Below, in pieces: positions 21,358 to 32,551 of a stretch of DNA of 64,000 nt (position 1 is its first letter; every line of letters starts with the position of its first letter). Both the position numbers and the translations under genes were made by a program. Source of the stretch: Perilla frutescens (taxonomy: Eukaryota > Streptophyta > Magnoliopsida > Lamiales > Lamiaceae); the NCBI GenBank assembly GCA_026008535.1, contig BRKX01000009.1, positions 48,171,001-48,235,000 of the forward strand. The letters are read 5' to 3'. The notes beneath the pieces were generated by a model that did no database searches, had not been told where the DNA came from, and saw only the letters and a program-made list of their open reading frames with translations.

Positions 21358-22941
21358 TGGCACACCCATCGTTTAGGTGTGCAAAATACACTTGCGGGCA
21401 AATGGTCCACAAATGCTTAATCTGCCCTCAACGGCTAGTATAGCTAGTGAAGACGGATGTCGATCCCACGATGAGTGTTTTAACCTTCTATCTTTTCTTA
21501 GTTTTGGTTTGGGTCTTCAGTGTCACTCTAAAAACCTTGCTAATAAACTTAAACTAACTAAATGCTGAAAAAGAAATCACAAAAGAAAATATCAGTAATA
21601 AAAGTGTTCAAGTCAAAGCATCTAGTCATTCGGTAGGTATGCGCAATCCCGGGCAAAACACATGTAATTACCACTACTACCCGTTGTGCCCACACTAGCA
21701 GAAAGGTCAAAAACCGAATCTCTATGGCCAAATATGGGTAATTGTCACTTTAAGGGTTAACCGATTATAGGAAATGAATACGATCGGCCACTCCCCAATC
21801 ACTTCTTACATTATATCGTGTAGATGATACGATCGGCACCTAGGGACCTAACTATACAGGAACCTAAGGAGAGAATCACACAAAGGTTTTGTAAGCACAG
21901 CAGCTTTGAGGGCAAAAGCGACCCGATTCTAGTAGGTTTGACACGGTCTTGTGCCTGCATATACTACTCAATCTCAACTACCAAGGCTGTCACTCCCGAA
22001 CTTGTTACTATGCGGGTATCGAGGCATGGGTCACCTATACACTCCCACGTAACTAACACTATTACCAGTTAATCAGAAATGCGCGTTTTCATCTCCAATC
22101 ACCCTTTACCTATGTCTAAGTGAAAAACAAGTTAAGATTGTGAACCCTTAAGGCTTTAAAGTCTATTTATCTCATGCACATGTTCTACCCTTAGACCATT
22201 ACTTTGACTTGAACAGTGGATACTTAGCCACTAAACATAGAAATGAAAGTAAAAGAAATGATAAAAGGCATCTTACTTGGAAAAGAAATACGTAGATTAA
22301 CTTCTGGGCCCAACCCCAGTTTTGCCAACAAAACAACTGAACTACCTCTCCGCGGGCAATTCGCCAGCTTTAGGCAGTCAGAATATCCAGAAAATAAACT
22401 AAGTACGAAAATGGAAAATTGTATCTTGAGGTGCAAAAACCGACACACTCATATGAAAACAGATAAAAGTATTTATAGCAACTGAATTCAGGCTTCAAGC
22501 AGCCCATATCTCACCCACGCAGGGATTCTTGCACTCTTCCACTTCCTCATTTGGTGCTCAACGTTCTTCCTTGAATTTAGGAGGGATAGCAACAAACCCT
22601 AGCATCTCCAACAGCTTTCTGATGTCCCCACTTCCTTCCCAACGTGTTTAGACCTCCCCAAAACTCGGAACTGACCGCCACATCACCTCCACGTGCATAT
22701 AGGAACTATCCTGCGATCTTGTTGCGCAATTCTCGCAACAACTTTGACTGGGTCATCGGTAGGCAAATCAGTCCTTTGTGCCCTCAGCATAAATAACACC
22801 TGTCTGTGCCTATTGTGGTGGTTTTGTGCCCTCAGCCTCCTGCAATCAGTTTTACCCCCAAAACTAGACTAGACTCTATACTAAACACTTAAAAATGGTG
22901 TAAAAAGATAAAGGAAAAAGCACGAATTTGAGTCTTCATCA
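21358..22941 (-). repeat. 5' LTR of element A
   Basis: 1,584 bp with TG...CA ends, nearly identical to 10378-11960. A TATA-like CTATAAATAC (minus, 22469-22478) marks the likely promoter for element transcription toward lower coordinates. Confidence 0.95.
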
Positions 22942-22947
22942 ATATGT

Positions 22948-23228
22948 TTTGTGTGTATTAGGTGCACATTAGACGGTCAACATATTAACCAAAAAAATCG
23001 TCAAAATCAGTATCAACTGTAATACTAAACAGTATGACTCAAAAACCTAAAATATCACTTGTACCTATCTGCAAGAAAAAAAGAAGTCAAAATCAACATC
23101 AATTGTATACTAAAAAATATCATTCAAAATTCAAAAAGTATCACATGTATTCCTAAAAAACATCACTTGTTTTGACTATTTTTTTGTCAATGCATTGATA
23201 ATCTGATGTGCACCTAGTGTACAGGAGA
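22948..23228. mobile_element. Foldback (MITE-like) element
   Basis: The two ends are an imperfect inverted repeat: GTATTAGGTGCACATTAGAC at the left, and TACACTAGGTGCACATCAGA read inward from the right. The interior is AT-rich with recurring ATCAC and TCAAAATCA words. Element A inserted just beside it. Confidence 0.5.
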
Positions 23229-23641
23229 ATTGGAGAAATCTTAATAAATTATATTTTTTACCCCATCAATTTTAGATCAAGTTTGATCATGAAAACCAAA
23301 GAGACGAATGACTAAGATTGGTTCTTAGTTTCTATAGGGGGAGTTCACATTTGAACTAATACTTATATATTATGTGCTAGAATAAGTGTATCCATTCAAT
23401 TATTAATATGCAACTCCTAAAAGTCCAAAAGATTTATCACCTTCACTATTAATTAATCTCAAATCTCTCAATCTTATGGAGTAAAGTGTCATGTGTTAAT
23501 TTCAAATCATGCGCTAAAATCCATCTTTTTCGATTTATGAATTGACACATCAAATATTATTAATTAATGGACCATTAACGAACAAGCAATTAAGAATAAG
23601 AACCCATGAAATAAAACAAGGTCATAAACATTCAAATTAAA

Positions 23642-24087
23642 CACTACAAGAAAAAAGGCCATACACCACGGAGAATCTCCGTTGTCTATTCATTTTCGCT
23701 ATCGTTGTATATAGTGGTGTTGTATATACTCCCACTTTATACGACGGAGAATCACCATTGTATATTCTCATGATACACAATGGTAATATACTGTTGTGTA
23801 TTTCATTATTACCGTTGTATATCAGCAATATATGTAACGATTTTTTATATTACCTTTGTATATATTTACTTTAGATAACGGTATAATTTATTTTACCATT
23901 GTCTAAAATCATCATATACAACGGTATTTGCTGTTATAAATATGAAATTTATTGCTATGTTTAGCTGAAGTTGCACGCACATACGTAACGGTTTTTTCAA
24001 AAACTGTTGTATTTTTCATATACGCAATGGTAATTGAAATTTACCGTTGTCTATTTAGTGTTGTGTATGTGCATAATTCTTGTAGTG
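23642..24087. mobile_element. Non-autonomous CACTA (En/Spm) element
   Basis: It starts CACTACAAGAA and ends TTCTTGTAGTG, an exact 11-bp terminal inverted repeat of CACTA type. The 3-bp duplication AAA flanks it at 23639-23641 and 24088-24090. The 446-bp interior is filled with both orientations of a short word close to ACCGTTGTATA, the subterminal repeats to which CACTA transposases bind in known elements. It has no coding capacity and would need a transposase in trans. A near-identical start is present at 63972. Confidence 0.9.
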
Positions 24088-24090
24088 AAA

Positions 24091-25439
24091 TACCAATTGT
24101 GCATCATAACCAATTACTCTCCGGCGCTAGAATATGAGTAATTCCCAACATTATTAATTTAATTACACATAATCAAATGAATAACTAAACAAAATAGGAG
24201 AAAAGACATGGTTCAAATAAAATAAAGACAAATAAAACTCGAAAGTAAATATTAGTCTTGATCGAGCTTGATCATTCTCTTCTTGCTTTTGTTCTTCCCT
24301 AGTTCTTCTTAATCTTCTTCAATAATTTGGAGTGAAAATATGTGTATGGCCTGGATTGTGTAGATGGTACAATTTTCATGCATCGTGGGCAAGATAAGGA
24401 GCCACGAGCGGCAGTCATGCACATGTCCGACACATTTCATTATTTTGCTTCATTCTCATTTATTTTTTGTCTGATTGACCCGATTCTTTTTGCACAATAC
24501 TCCTAACTCAATTATTTATCTTCTTAATTAGATTCTTCTCATGATCAGTTGAATCTAGAAAACGTCCACTTGAGAGTAAAACTTCTCTCGCAAATATAAA
24601 ATAAAAGACATTAATTGCACAAAATTATGGAAAATTGTGCTTATATATAACTATTAATGCAAACATTGCTCATCAAATATCATCTAAATGAATACATAAA
24701 TGTATACACAAATCATGTTTATCATCATTTCTTGATTAATTACTAACTTGACCGCCGGAATCCACTCGATCGCCATTCAGTTCCCTTCTACGATCTTCGG
24801 CTTTTACAGTTTATTATTTATTTTCTATAGATCGTCATTGCCCGAACATCAAAACAATTATAATTGTGGATTTAACATCCATATAGCTAGTATTCAATTA
24901 TAATTTATAATTATTTGTTAGTATTTAATTTTCATTTTTAGTTAATAATTGATCCTTTAAAAATTAAATAGGTACTAAATTATTAAGTATAAATTCTAAT
25001 TGGGTAGAACGGACTTAATTAGTTAACAAGTGTAAAATGAAATTGAAGCACATAAATTGAAATCAAAGAAAATGATAGAACAGAAACTAATAAATTTGAT
25101 CGTATTAACGTTGCATAGGATTGCATCCATAAATTAAAATTGTATATTTCTTTTCTACCCTTCTCCGTTTGGACCGTTTCGTTAACTCTACTTCAGCATA
25201 ATTCTACCGCGACATAAAGAAACTAAAAATTACTTTCACGAATCAATCAACATATTAGTACAATACAAGAACATTAAACAACTCATTCTATTTACACATG
25301 AGAGCAAGCAATATAATTATCAATATATACGTCTTATTCATAACCCAAATGAAAAAAGAAATGTAATTAAAGAAAACATATGTAAGGACGTGTAATTAAT
25401 TAATCTTGATCTGCATACTGCATATGTCTTAATCCACAT
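24091..25439. other. AT-rich spacer and 3' flank of BBE-like gene 2
   Basis: No ORF of note. It should include the 3' untranslated region of the oxidase gene near 25300-25439. No element was recognised. Confidence 0.4.
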
Positions 25440-27038
25440 TCAGCGCAATGGCGGAATGCTTTGTTCGTTTCTGAAGAAGTTATCCGGATCAACCATGGTT
25501 TTGACTCGAACAAGACGATTGAAATTGTTCTTGAAATACTTCATCCCCCAAACACTTGCTTCCACATAACTAGTCTTTCCTTCAACATTATTGACTCCAA
25601 TGTCGAGATCTCTATAGTTGATGTATGCAGCCCTCGGAAACCTTGAAACATAAGGAGCCATGTAACTGTACAACCTCCTCATCCAACTTATATACCTCTC
25701 CGAATTCTGATTCTCATTTTCTTCCCAGTACACCAAATGCTGGATTTTGTACAAATTTCCAGCCCTGTGAGGAAATGGAATGGCAGATTCTGGGATCTCA
25801 TCCATTCTTCCACCGTATGGGCTCAAGATGATCACGGACTCATCGGCTTCTGCTTCATAAAGCAGTCTCCAAATGCCTTCCAGCCCGAATTCTGGAATGA
25901 GTTTCTGCACATAATCCGATTTTGCTTTGAAGTATCTTACTTGGGGTTGAGTTCTGTTCAATAACATTTCACGAGATTCTATGGGGAAACCGGCGAAGTA
26001 TAAGATTGATTCAATCCAGCTCATTTCAGTGCAGTCTTCTCTCACTAGGTTTAAATCGGGGAAACTTTCCTGCATCAACGGGAGCAATCTGTCGATCCCT
26101 CCGAGGAAAAGTGAATTGAAAGTAGCACGGATGGTCATGTTCCTTCCATTTTGGTTGGAATTGATTATCGCCGGAGTTATTATAATTCTGATGAACAAAT
26201 CTTGGTCGAATTTAGGTGCGATTGATTGCCAGTTGTGAATGAGTTGAGTTGCATTTTGTTCTAAAGTTCTGGAAATGCTGAAAACGGTGACTTTTTCAGG
26301 AACATCCACCAATTGCACCTTCCATGAAAGAATCACACCAAAGCTGGCACCTCCACCACCTCTAATGGCCCAGAACAGATCTTCGCCCATTGATTTTCTG
26401 TCGAGAATTCTTCCTTTAACATCTATTATCCTTGCATCGATAACATGATCTGCAGCCAGGCCGTATTTTCTCAGCATCGTGCCATAGCCTCCTCCACTAA
26501 AATGCCCGCCAACACCTATTGTACTGCAAACACCGGCAGGAAACCCTAGAATCGGGCTTTTCTCCGCGATTCTGTAATATAAAGAACCAATGGTTGCACC
26601 AGAGCCTACCCATGCTGTTTTCAGCTCTGTATCAACTGTAATTTCAGTGAAATTAATCAAATCAACGATCACAAACGGGACTTGTGCTACATAAGATAGC
26701 CCCTCGTAGTCATGGCCTCCACTTCGTGTTCGAATTTGCAAGCCACTTTCTTTGGCACAGTAGATGATAGGTGGGATTTGGGTTTCATGTTCCGGAGTAA
26801 TGATTACAAGCGGTTTTGGAGTAGAATCCGACGTGAATCTCAGATTTTGGATGGAAAATCGCAAGATGGAAGAATAAGAAGTGTTGATTGGGGTGTAAAG
26901 GTTTGCGGAAATGGAAGAGTACTTCTTGAATTCTTCGGTTAGACATTCAAGAAAATCTCCGTGCTCATCTGTGGATAAACACGAAGATATGAGAAGAAGA
27001 ATGAAGAAAAGAACGGTCGAAATGCTTTGACTTTTCAT
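25440..27038 (-). CDS. BBE-like FAD-linked oxidase 2
   Basis: A 532-residue intronless ORF, full length for the BBE-like family. Residues 1-22 form a signal peptide. The FAD-linking His is at about 109 (RSGGHDYEGLSY) and the linking Cys at about 171 (GVCSTIGVGGH; Ser replaces the common Pro). Cys32 and Cys94 fit the conserved disulfide. After GVGGHFSGGG it reads YGTMLRKYGLAAD, the usual family pattern, unlike gene 1. The C-terminal domain has SPYGGRMDEI, PFPHRAGNLY, YINYRDLDIG and FRNEQSIPP. Expected product: a secreted flavoprotein oxidase or dehydrogenase of unknown substrate. It shares strand, length and intron-less structure with gene 1 and is clearly a paralogue, but too diverged for a recent duplication. 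A TATA box lies about 50 bases upstream. Confidence 0.95.
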   Translation of the reverse strand: MKSQSISTVLFFILLLISSCLSTDEHGDFLECLTEEFKKYSSISANLYTPINTSYSSILRFSIQNLRFTSDSTPKPLVIITPEHETQIPPIIYCAKESGLQIRTRSGGHDYEGLSYVAQVPFVIVDLINFTEITVDTELKTAWVGSGATIGSLYYRIAEKSPILGFPAGVCSTIGVGGHFSGGGYGTMLRKYGLAADHVIDARIIDVKGRILDRKSMGEDLFWAIRGGGGASFGVILSWKVQLVDVPEKVTVFSISRTLEQNATQLIHNWQSIAPKFDQDLFIRIIITPAIINSNQNGRNMTIRATFNSLFLGGIDRLLPLMQESFPDLNLVREDCTEMSWIESILYFAGFPIESREMLLNRTQPQVRYFKAKSDYVQKLIPEFGLEGIWRLLYEAEADESVIILSPYGGRMDEIPESAIPFPHRAGNLYKIQHLVYWEENENQNSERYISWMRRLYSYMAPYVSRFPRAAYINYRDLDIGVNNVEGKTSYVEASVWGMKYFKNNFNRLVRVKTMVDPDNFFRNEQSIPPLR

Positions 27039-27087
27039 GATTCAGATATGATCAATTTTCTGTGTTTGTAGGAGTGTCCATCGCATT

Positions 27088-27096
27088 CTATTTATA
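27088..27096 (-). promoter_or_regulatory. TATA box of BBE-like gene 2
   Basis: TATAAATAG on the minus strand, about 50 bases before the ATG at 27036-27038. This leaves a short leader of 20-25 bases, plausible for a plant gene. Confidence 0.65.
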
Positions 27097-27630
27097 GGGT
27101 TAAATAAATTTTATCTCCAAAAGAACTAGGTGCAGCCTGCGGGGTTTGAATGCGAGCTTAAGGTTTTTGAAATAATGTTATTCGTGGAAATTGAGCAAAC
27201 AAATTTAGATTGACATTTTCCCGAACGCCACATTAATTTCCTTTGAAAATTTTTATTCTTATCTTCTAGTTGAATTCAAAGCTATTGCCTCCATTAACTA
27301 TGAGAGCGAAATAATTAACAACATTTAATTTAAATATTCTTATTTTATTTTTTTCAATTTAAATCCTCTATATGTGAGATTGCAAAATTGTATTTACCTC
27401 GAATTAATATCTTATAACTCATAATTATAGTGTCGATTTTTTCACAATATATACATAGACATCTATTAAAACACTCAACTCGATAGAAGCATGAATTTTG
27501 CACTGAGATGCTAGCTACCGACTTTACTTCAATTCGTAAAATTAAGTAAATAAAATATATATTCTAGTTTCTGAAAAAAAAAAAAATCAAAGTCGCTGGA
27601 TTGACATCCTCACACAATGTCTTTCATTCA

Positions 27631-27896
27631 ATATGTTCACTGATTCAGCGGAAAATGATTTAGTCAAAAGTCCAACTCGTGTAGTTCCAGTAGGGATAGC
27701 CTAGTAGTGGAGTGAGATTGCTTGGAGACAAAGGTCACATGTTCGAATTTCCTCAATACCACAGGTTGGTGTGTGAGTAAAAAAAAAAGTCCAAGTCGTG
27801 TAATAGGCTAGGATAATATTTATCCATGTATTTGTATATGTTGAAGTTCAATTTATTTACCAATATACCACTGTCTTTTTTAAAAAGTTCAACATA
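27631..27896 (+). repeat. Inverted duplicate, copy 1 (SINE-containing)
   Basis: Read on the plus strand, this segment matches the reverse complement of 31051-31196, from ATATGTTCACTGATTC to AAAAAGTTCAACATAT. It differs mainly by the SINE inserted at 27684-27787. Confidence 0.85.
27684..27787 (+). mobile_element. tRNA-derived SINE, short
   Basis: About 104 bp with an A-box-like TAGCCTAGTAGTGGAG, a B-box-like GTTCGAATTTCC and an A-rich end. The target duplication is AGTCCAACTCGTGTA at 27669-27683 and AGTCCAAGTCGTGTA at 27788-27802 (one mismatch). The paralogous copy at 31051-31196 has no insertion at this point, which confirms the boundaries. Confidence 0.88.
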
Positions 27897-29954
27897 TTTA
27901 TAAGTTTACAACCGATAATCTGTTTTAATTTTAGTTATCCAAATCTGTGAATGGATGAATATGATGGGTTCCTTGTTCCCACATGTTCCCACCAAATCCA
28001 CCCTATATATATATAGGGGTGGATCAAATAGGAACCAAGTCCCCCCATAAGAACCTAGAAAATCAAGCCATTTGTCTTTAATGAATATTTCATGATCAAT
28101 TTTTCTAGGATTTCAAATATATAAATTTAATCCTTTTATACTTAATTAATATGTTGTATTCTTACAAATACTGGGTGTTCTAAACCAATATTGGATGAAA
28201 GAAAGCTTATGCTATGAACGATATTTATGTTGTTAGCAATACTATGAACTACCAAATTACTTCATGCAAATTCAAATTATAGTTTATAACTTTCCAATTA
28301 AAGCATTTTTATGCAATTTCTATGACTAATCCAAAAACTATGTACAGACTTTTTTATATAAATAAAACGATCAGGATTCCACTAACCATTGTCACAAAAG
28401 TCAATTGAAATGAAACACATGGACTATAAAGATGGATAACTACATAAATGTACTCACGATTGATATTGTCGAATGTTGGTGATATATAATATTTGAATCT
28501 GAATCAATATAATTGTCAAACATATTATATAATATTTATATTTTCTCTTTCTCTATATATATGCATTTAAAATTATTTTTATGTTTACATTATATATACT
28601 AATAATCAGGACCTTTTATGAGAATGGTCAAAGTGAGCACCAGTACAAGTCCTCCCCATTTATAAGGGGCCATTTTTTTTAGTCCGTATGTATATTTTAA
28701 AAATATATATATAATCAATCTCTTTCTCTTCGTTTCAAATAGCAAATGACATAATTTAAAAAGTATTAGTTTGATGATATATTTGGATGTTATCAACAAT
28801 ATCAAGAAAGTATTTTTTTTGTTTCAAAAATATAATTGTAATATGCTAATATTTAAAAATTTATTACTAAAATTAAAACTAAATATTTTTTCAGTATTAT
28901 GACCCCAATTTTTATAATTAGCATAAGGATACATAAATATTTAAGGTGACCCTGCTAATAATAGTTATAATATAAAGTGTAACATAATATATGTCGTGCA
29001 TCGCAGGGATTTTGCACTAGTATTGAATAAAAATAGAATATAAAATCAAAACCATATACATATATATATGACTAACATATAGTAACAGCAAAATAGGATT
29101 GATTATAAACTATAATTATGAAATAGTCAGTCCTAATCAATCATTTATATTAAATAGAACTAAAAACTAAACTGAAAATGAAAGTTGGAAGAAAATAAAT
29201 TTATTAACGTGGCCTTTCATTTAAGACGGAAAAAAAAAGGGGAAATCCTCTGGTCCAAAATTATTGTGTGTATTAACCGTATGCCAATATCAAAATTGTA
29301 TAGTTTTAATAATATTTTTTATAAAATAAAATTTATTATATTATAACTAATTCGAATTAATATTTATTGGTGAAAATTAAAATTTTAAAAAATTATATAT
29401 CCTAAGTTTGGAATAATCAATCCTAAAAATTAATTATATTAATTAAAAAATAAAAATAAATACTAAAAAATAATTATAAACCCTAATTAAGTGGAATAAA
29501 TCCTAAATAATAATGTAAAATTACTAAACCAAAATAAGTTAAATTAAAGAGAAATGGAAGAAACACTAATAATTAATTTTAATATTAGTACATGAATAAT
29601 ACACAACTTTAGACTAGAAAATCTTATGTGCTAAAAAAGTATCCTATATTCCACTGGTTCAAATACTTTGTTTTTGTCATATCATTTTTGGTTTATGAAA
29701 TACGTACATACATACGAAGAATAATCTTATAACATGCATGACTTGGTACTGAAGGAGCAATTTCGTATTGAATTGTACGTGTATTAATAATTTTTATTGA
29801 CATATATTATAACATCTATAAACAATAATAGTTGATGGAGAAATTTAAAAAAAAAAATGACTTCACTAATCTATATTTATATAATATATAATAACAACAC
29901 CGCATCCGTAAATATAAATTTTTTGTTTTCCCGTCCATTTTCAAGTTTAAATCC
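27897..29954. other. AT-rich non-coding DNA
   Basis: No gene. Near 27995-28030 two inverted halves (CCAAATCCACCC and GGGGTGGATCAAATAGG) face each other across a short (TA)n run. The second half resembles the element end at 56552. The rest is AT-rich and unclassified. Confidence 0.4.
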
Positions 29955-30096
29955 CATCACCACACCACTAGGGTCACACCTAGCTTGCCAGGTGTGGTTA
30001 ACCTCCCGTGTGTGGTTTGCATACTATTGCACAGGGGCGAGGTTTATCCAGTACGCACCTCTATAGCGGCTGCGGGATACCATTGACAAAAAAAAA
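29955..30096 (+). mobile_element. SINE-like retroposon
   Basis: GC-richer island in AT-rich DNA ending in poly(A) (30087-30096). Its last ~65 bases (GGGGCGAGGTTTATCC, then GTACGCACC, then GCGGGATACC) resemble the tail at 4462-4525. The 5' edge and target duplication were not resolved. Confidence 0.6.
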
Positions 30097-30624
30097 TATT
30101 ATATATTATTAATATTTATTTTTCTTATGGAATTATAGATATTAATGTATCGTAAATATCCATGATTATATTTTTTCATAAATAATGGATTGCACCGAAA
30201 AAAATTGTATAATATGTAGCTATTAAAATGGACTCCTATATAGAAAATTAAGCTAATTATAAATTAATATATTGATTTGCAAATCAATATCAATTCACAC
30301 GAAGACCAATTGATTATTTCTACAATTATATAGATATAGTTTATAATATATAAGGTAGATCATCTTCCATTAATTTCACTAATTATTAAACCTGAATTTG
30401 TACCTCCACACAGTACGCTTATCAACGTTCCACACCAAATTAAGAAAAGATGTAGTTCTTATTATGATTTCTTTTTAAATTATAATAAAATATTATACTC
30501 ATATACTTTAATTTAATATGTATTTTTAACGTATTTGCATTTGACAACATTGATCATAATTTATTCATACACACTAACAACAAATATCGCATATAAACCA
30601 TCTTAAGTAGAAGTCTTATTAGTT

Positions 30625-30771
30625 CCGGTGGGGATGATCTAGTGGTGGAGTGAGGTTGCTTGGTGACCAAAGGTCACGGTTACACACCCGACCTATGGTA
30701 TTGAGGAGGTTCGAACCCGTGACCTTTGGCCTCCGAGCAACTTCACTCCACCACTAGGCCATCCCCACCGG
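30625..30771. repeat. SINE palindrome (long hairpin)
   Basis: Arms of about 55 bases (30625-30679 and 30716-30771) are inverted copies of the tRNA-related head of the SINE at 27684. The outermost bases pair perfectly (CCGGTGGGGAT with ATCCCCACCGG). The right half read on the minus strand has an A box (TGGCCTAGTGGTGGAG) and a B box (GGTTCGAACCTCC). Confidence 0.85.
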
Positions 30772-30884
30772 GACAGTTATTATAATATTATAAACATGCA
30801 TATTATTTCCAATGTATATATCCAATGTATATATATGTAGAATATGTACCAAATAATTTGAAATGTTGAAGAAGGAAAAATATT

Positions 30885-31355
30885 CATATTTTAGCTCATT
30901 TTTATGATAAATAAAAACATTGTTTAATTATCATAAAATATTATTATTGATGGATAATAATTATAAAAAAGGTTGATATTATTTTGGTTTTTTAATTATT
31001 ACCTAAAAATAAAATTGATTTATTTCATAATATAAATCAATGGTGTTTATATGTTGAACTTTTTAAAAAAGGCAGTGATATATTGATAAATAAATTGAAC
31101 TTCAACATAGATAAATATATGGATAAATATTATCCTAGCCTATTACATGACTTGGACTTTTGACTAAATCATTTTTCGGTGAATCAGTGAACATATTTTA
31201 GCTCATTTTTATGATAAATAAAAACATTTTTTAATTATCATAAAATATTATTATTAATGGATAATATTTATAAACAAAGGTTGATATTATTTTTGTTTTT
31301 TATTACCTAAAAATAAAATTGATTTATTTCATAATATAATCAATGGTGTTTATAT
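30885..31355. repeat. Direct repeats around inverted duplicate copy 2
   Basis: 30885-31052 and 31192-31355 are direct repeats of about 165 bases (from CATATTTTAGCTCATT to CAATGGTGTTTATAT). They enclose 31051-31196, which is the inverted copy of 27631-27896 without the SINE. Confidence 0.85.
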
Positions 31356-31840
31356 TTTCTCGATAAAATAATTTATGTGGACTTAATCCTACTTATATTT
31401 AAAAGTAGGATAGTGTAGGATAAAATTGTAATTTTATTTTTCCACCAAAACTATTCTACCTTACAAAATCATTAAATTTAATATTGAAGATCAATGTCAA
31501 TTTAATAATATTAAAAAAAATAGTATTTCACGTAAAGTGTGCATTACGGAAATTTAAATCCAATATATTGAAAATATATCCATTAATTATTTATTTTTCA
31601 TGCAAAATTGTTCAACCAATAAATTCATTTATCATATGTTCTATGATTTATTATGATATGCGCATATAACGTGAATTAGATATAGTTTATTAACTACGCT
31701 CATTGATTAATATGCAATTAATCATACATTTTTAACTACATAAATATTTACCATAATTAGTGCATTCATATTTTAATGTATATATTTTAATTACCTTAAT
31801 TGATAAATTCATACATATATACCTACATAATTCACTTCTG

Positions 31841-31879
<39 letters not shown>

Positions 31880-32551
31880 CTATATATTTACCTTAATTAT
31901 ATAGATGCCTAATGCCTTGCATTCAATCCATAATCTTATTATTGACTATATATCATTTTATTAGAATGATTATGGACTAATACTCTTTTCCATTTCGTTT
32001 TGATTGTTGTTTTAATTTTTTTTATCTAGAATTAACAATTAATTTTATGAACTAATATACCCATCCCTTTATACATAAAATCTTATTCATTTATGTTTAC
32101 TAAAAATAAGATAACATTTTCTCTCTCCATATATTTTTAAGATTTTGGATATGGTTAAAATTGGAAGAGAGAGTGTGGAAATATATAAAATAACAAACAT
32201 TTTGACAAAAAAAAAAAAATAGAACAATCAAAACAAAACGAATGGAGTATATAACATCTTAGCCTACAATCAATCATTAACCCACAAATTATGAATTATG
32301 AATCTTATCTAAATTAATCTTTAACCCACAAATTTATGAATTATGAGTCTACCATCGACCATTAACCCACAAATCCGTCATTAGCCATAAATTTAAATTA
32401 TGAATTTATTTACCCACAAATTACGCTAATAATATTACATTAATTATAATAATAATATCATTCTATACAGAGCCTATAAATTGTTTGTGAAATTGACATT
32501 CTCACATAAACTAATCATGTATTTTTTTTTAGTGCAATTGATATCAATTTT
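31356..32551. other. AT-rich non-coding DNA with (TA)n
   Basis: No gene. A (TA)n microsatellite lies at about 31846-31873. A phrase like CCCACAAATTATGAATTATGA is repeated with variation at 32280-32420, a short degenerate tandem array. Confidence 0.5.

Larger units (their letters stand above)
10378..22941 (-). mobile_element. Athila-type Ty3/Gypsy retrotransposon A
   Basis: A 12.56-kb element on the minus strand with LTRs at both ends and the 5-bp duplication ATATG at 10373-10377 and 22942-22946. Order in its own direction: LTR, tRNA-Asp primer site, gag, protease, reverse transcriptase, RNase H, integrase, third ORF, LTR. By hand alignment the two LTRs differ at roughly 58 of 1,583 positions (about 3.7 percent, plus or minus 0.5). 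At common plant rates that means an insertion of one to two million years. Coding is broken by at least four nonsense codons and one frameshift, so this copy cannot move by itself. Confidence 0.95.

Noticed and set aside
30625..30771. A tRNA gene pair
   Set aside because: The A and B boxes are present, but no anticodon stem or acceptor stem can be formed; the sequence is SINE-like.
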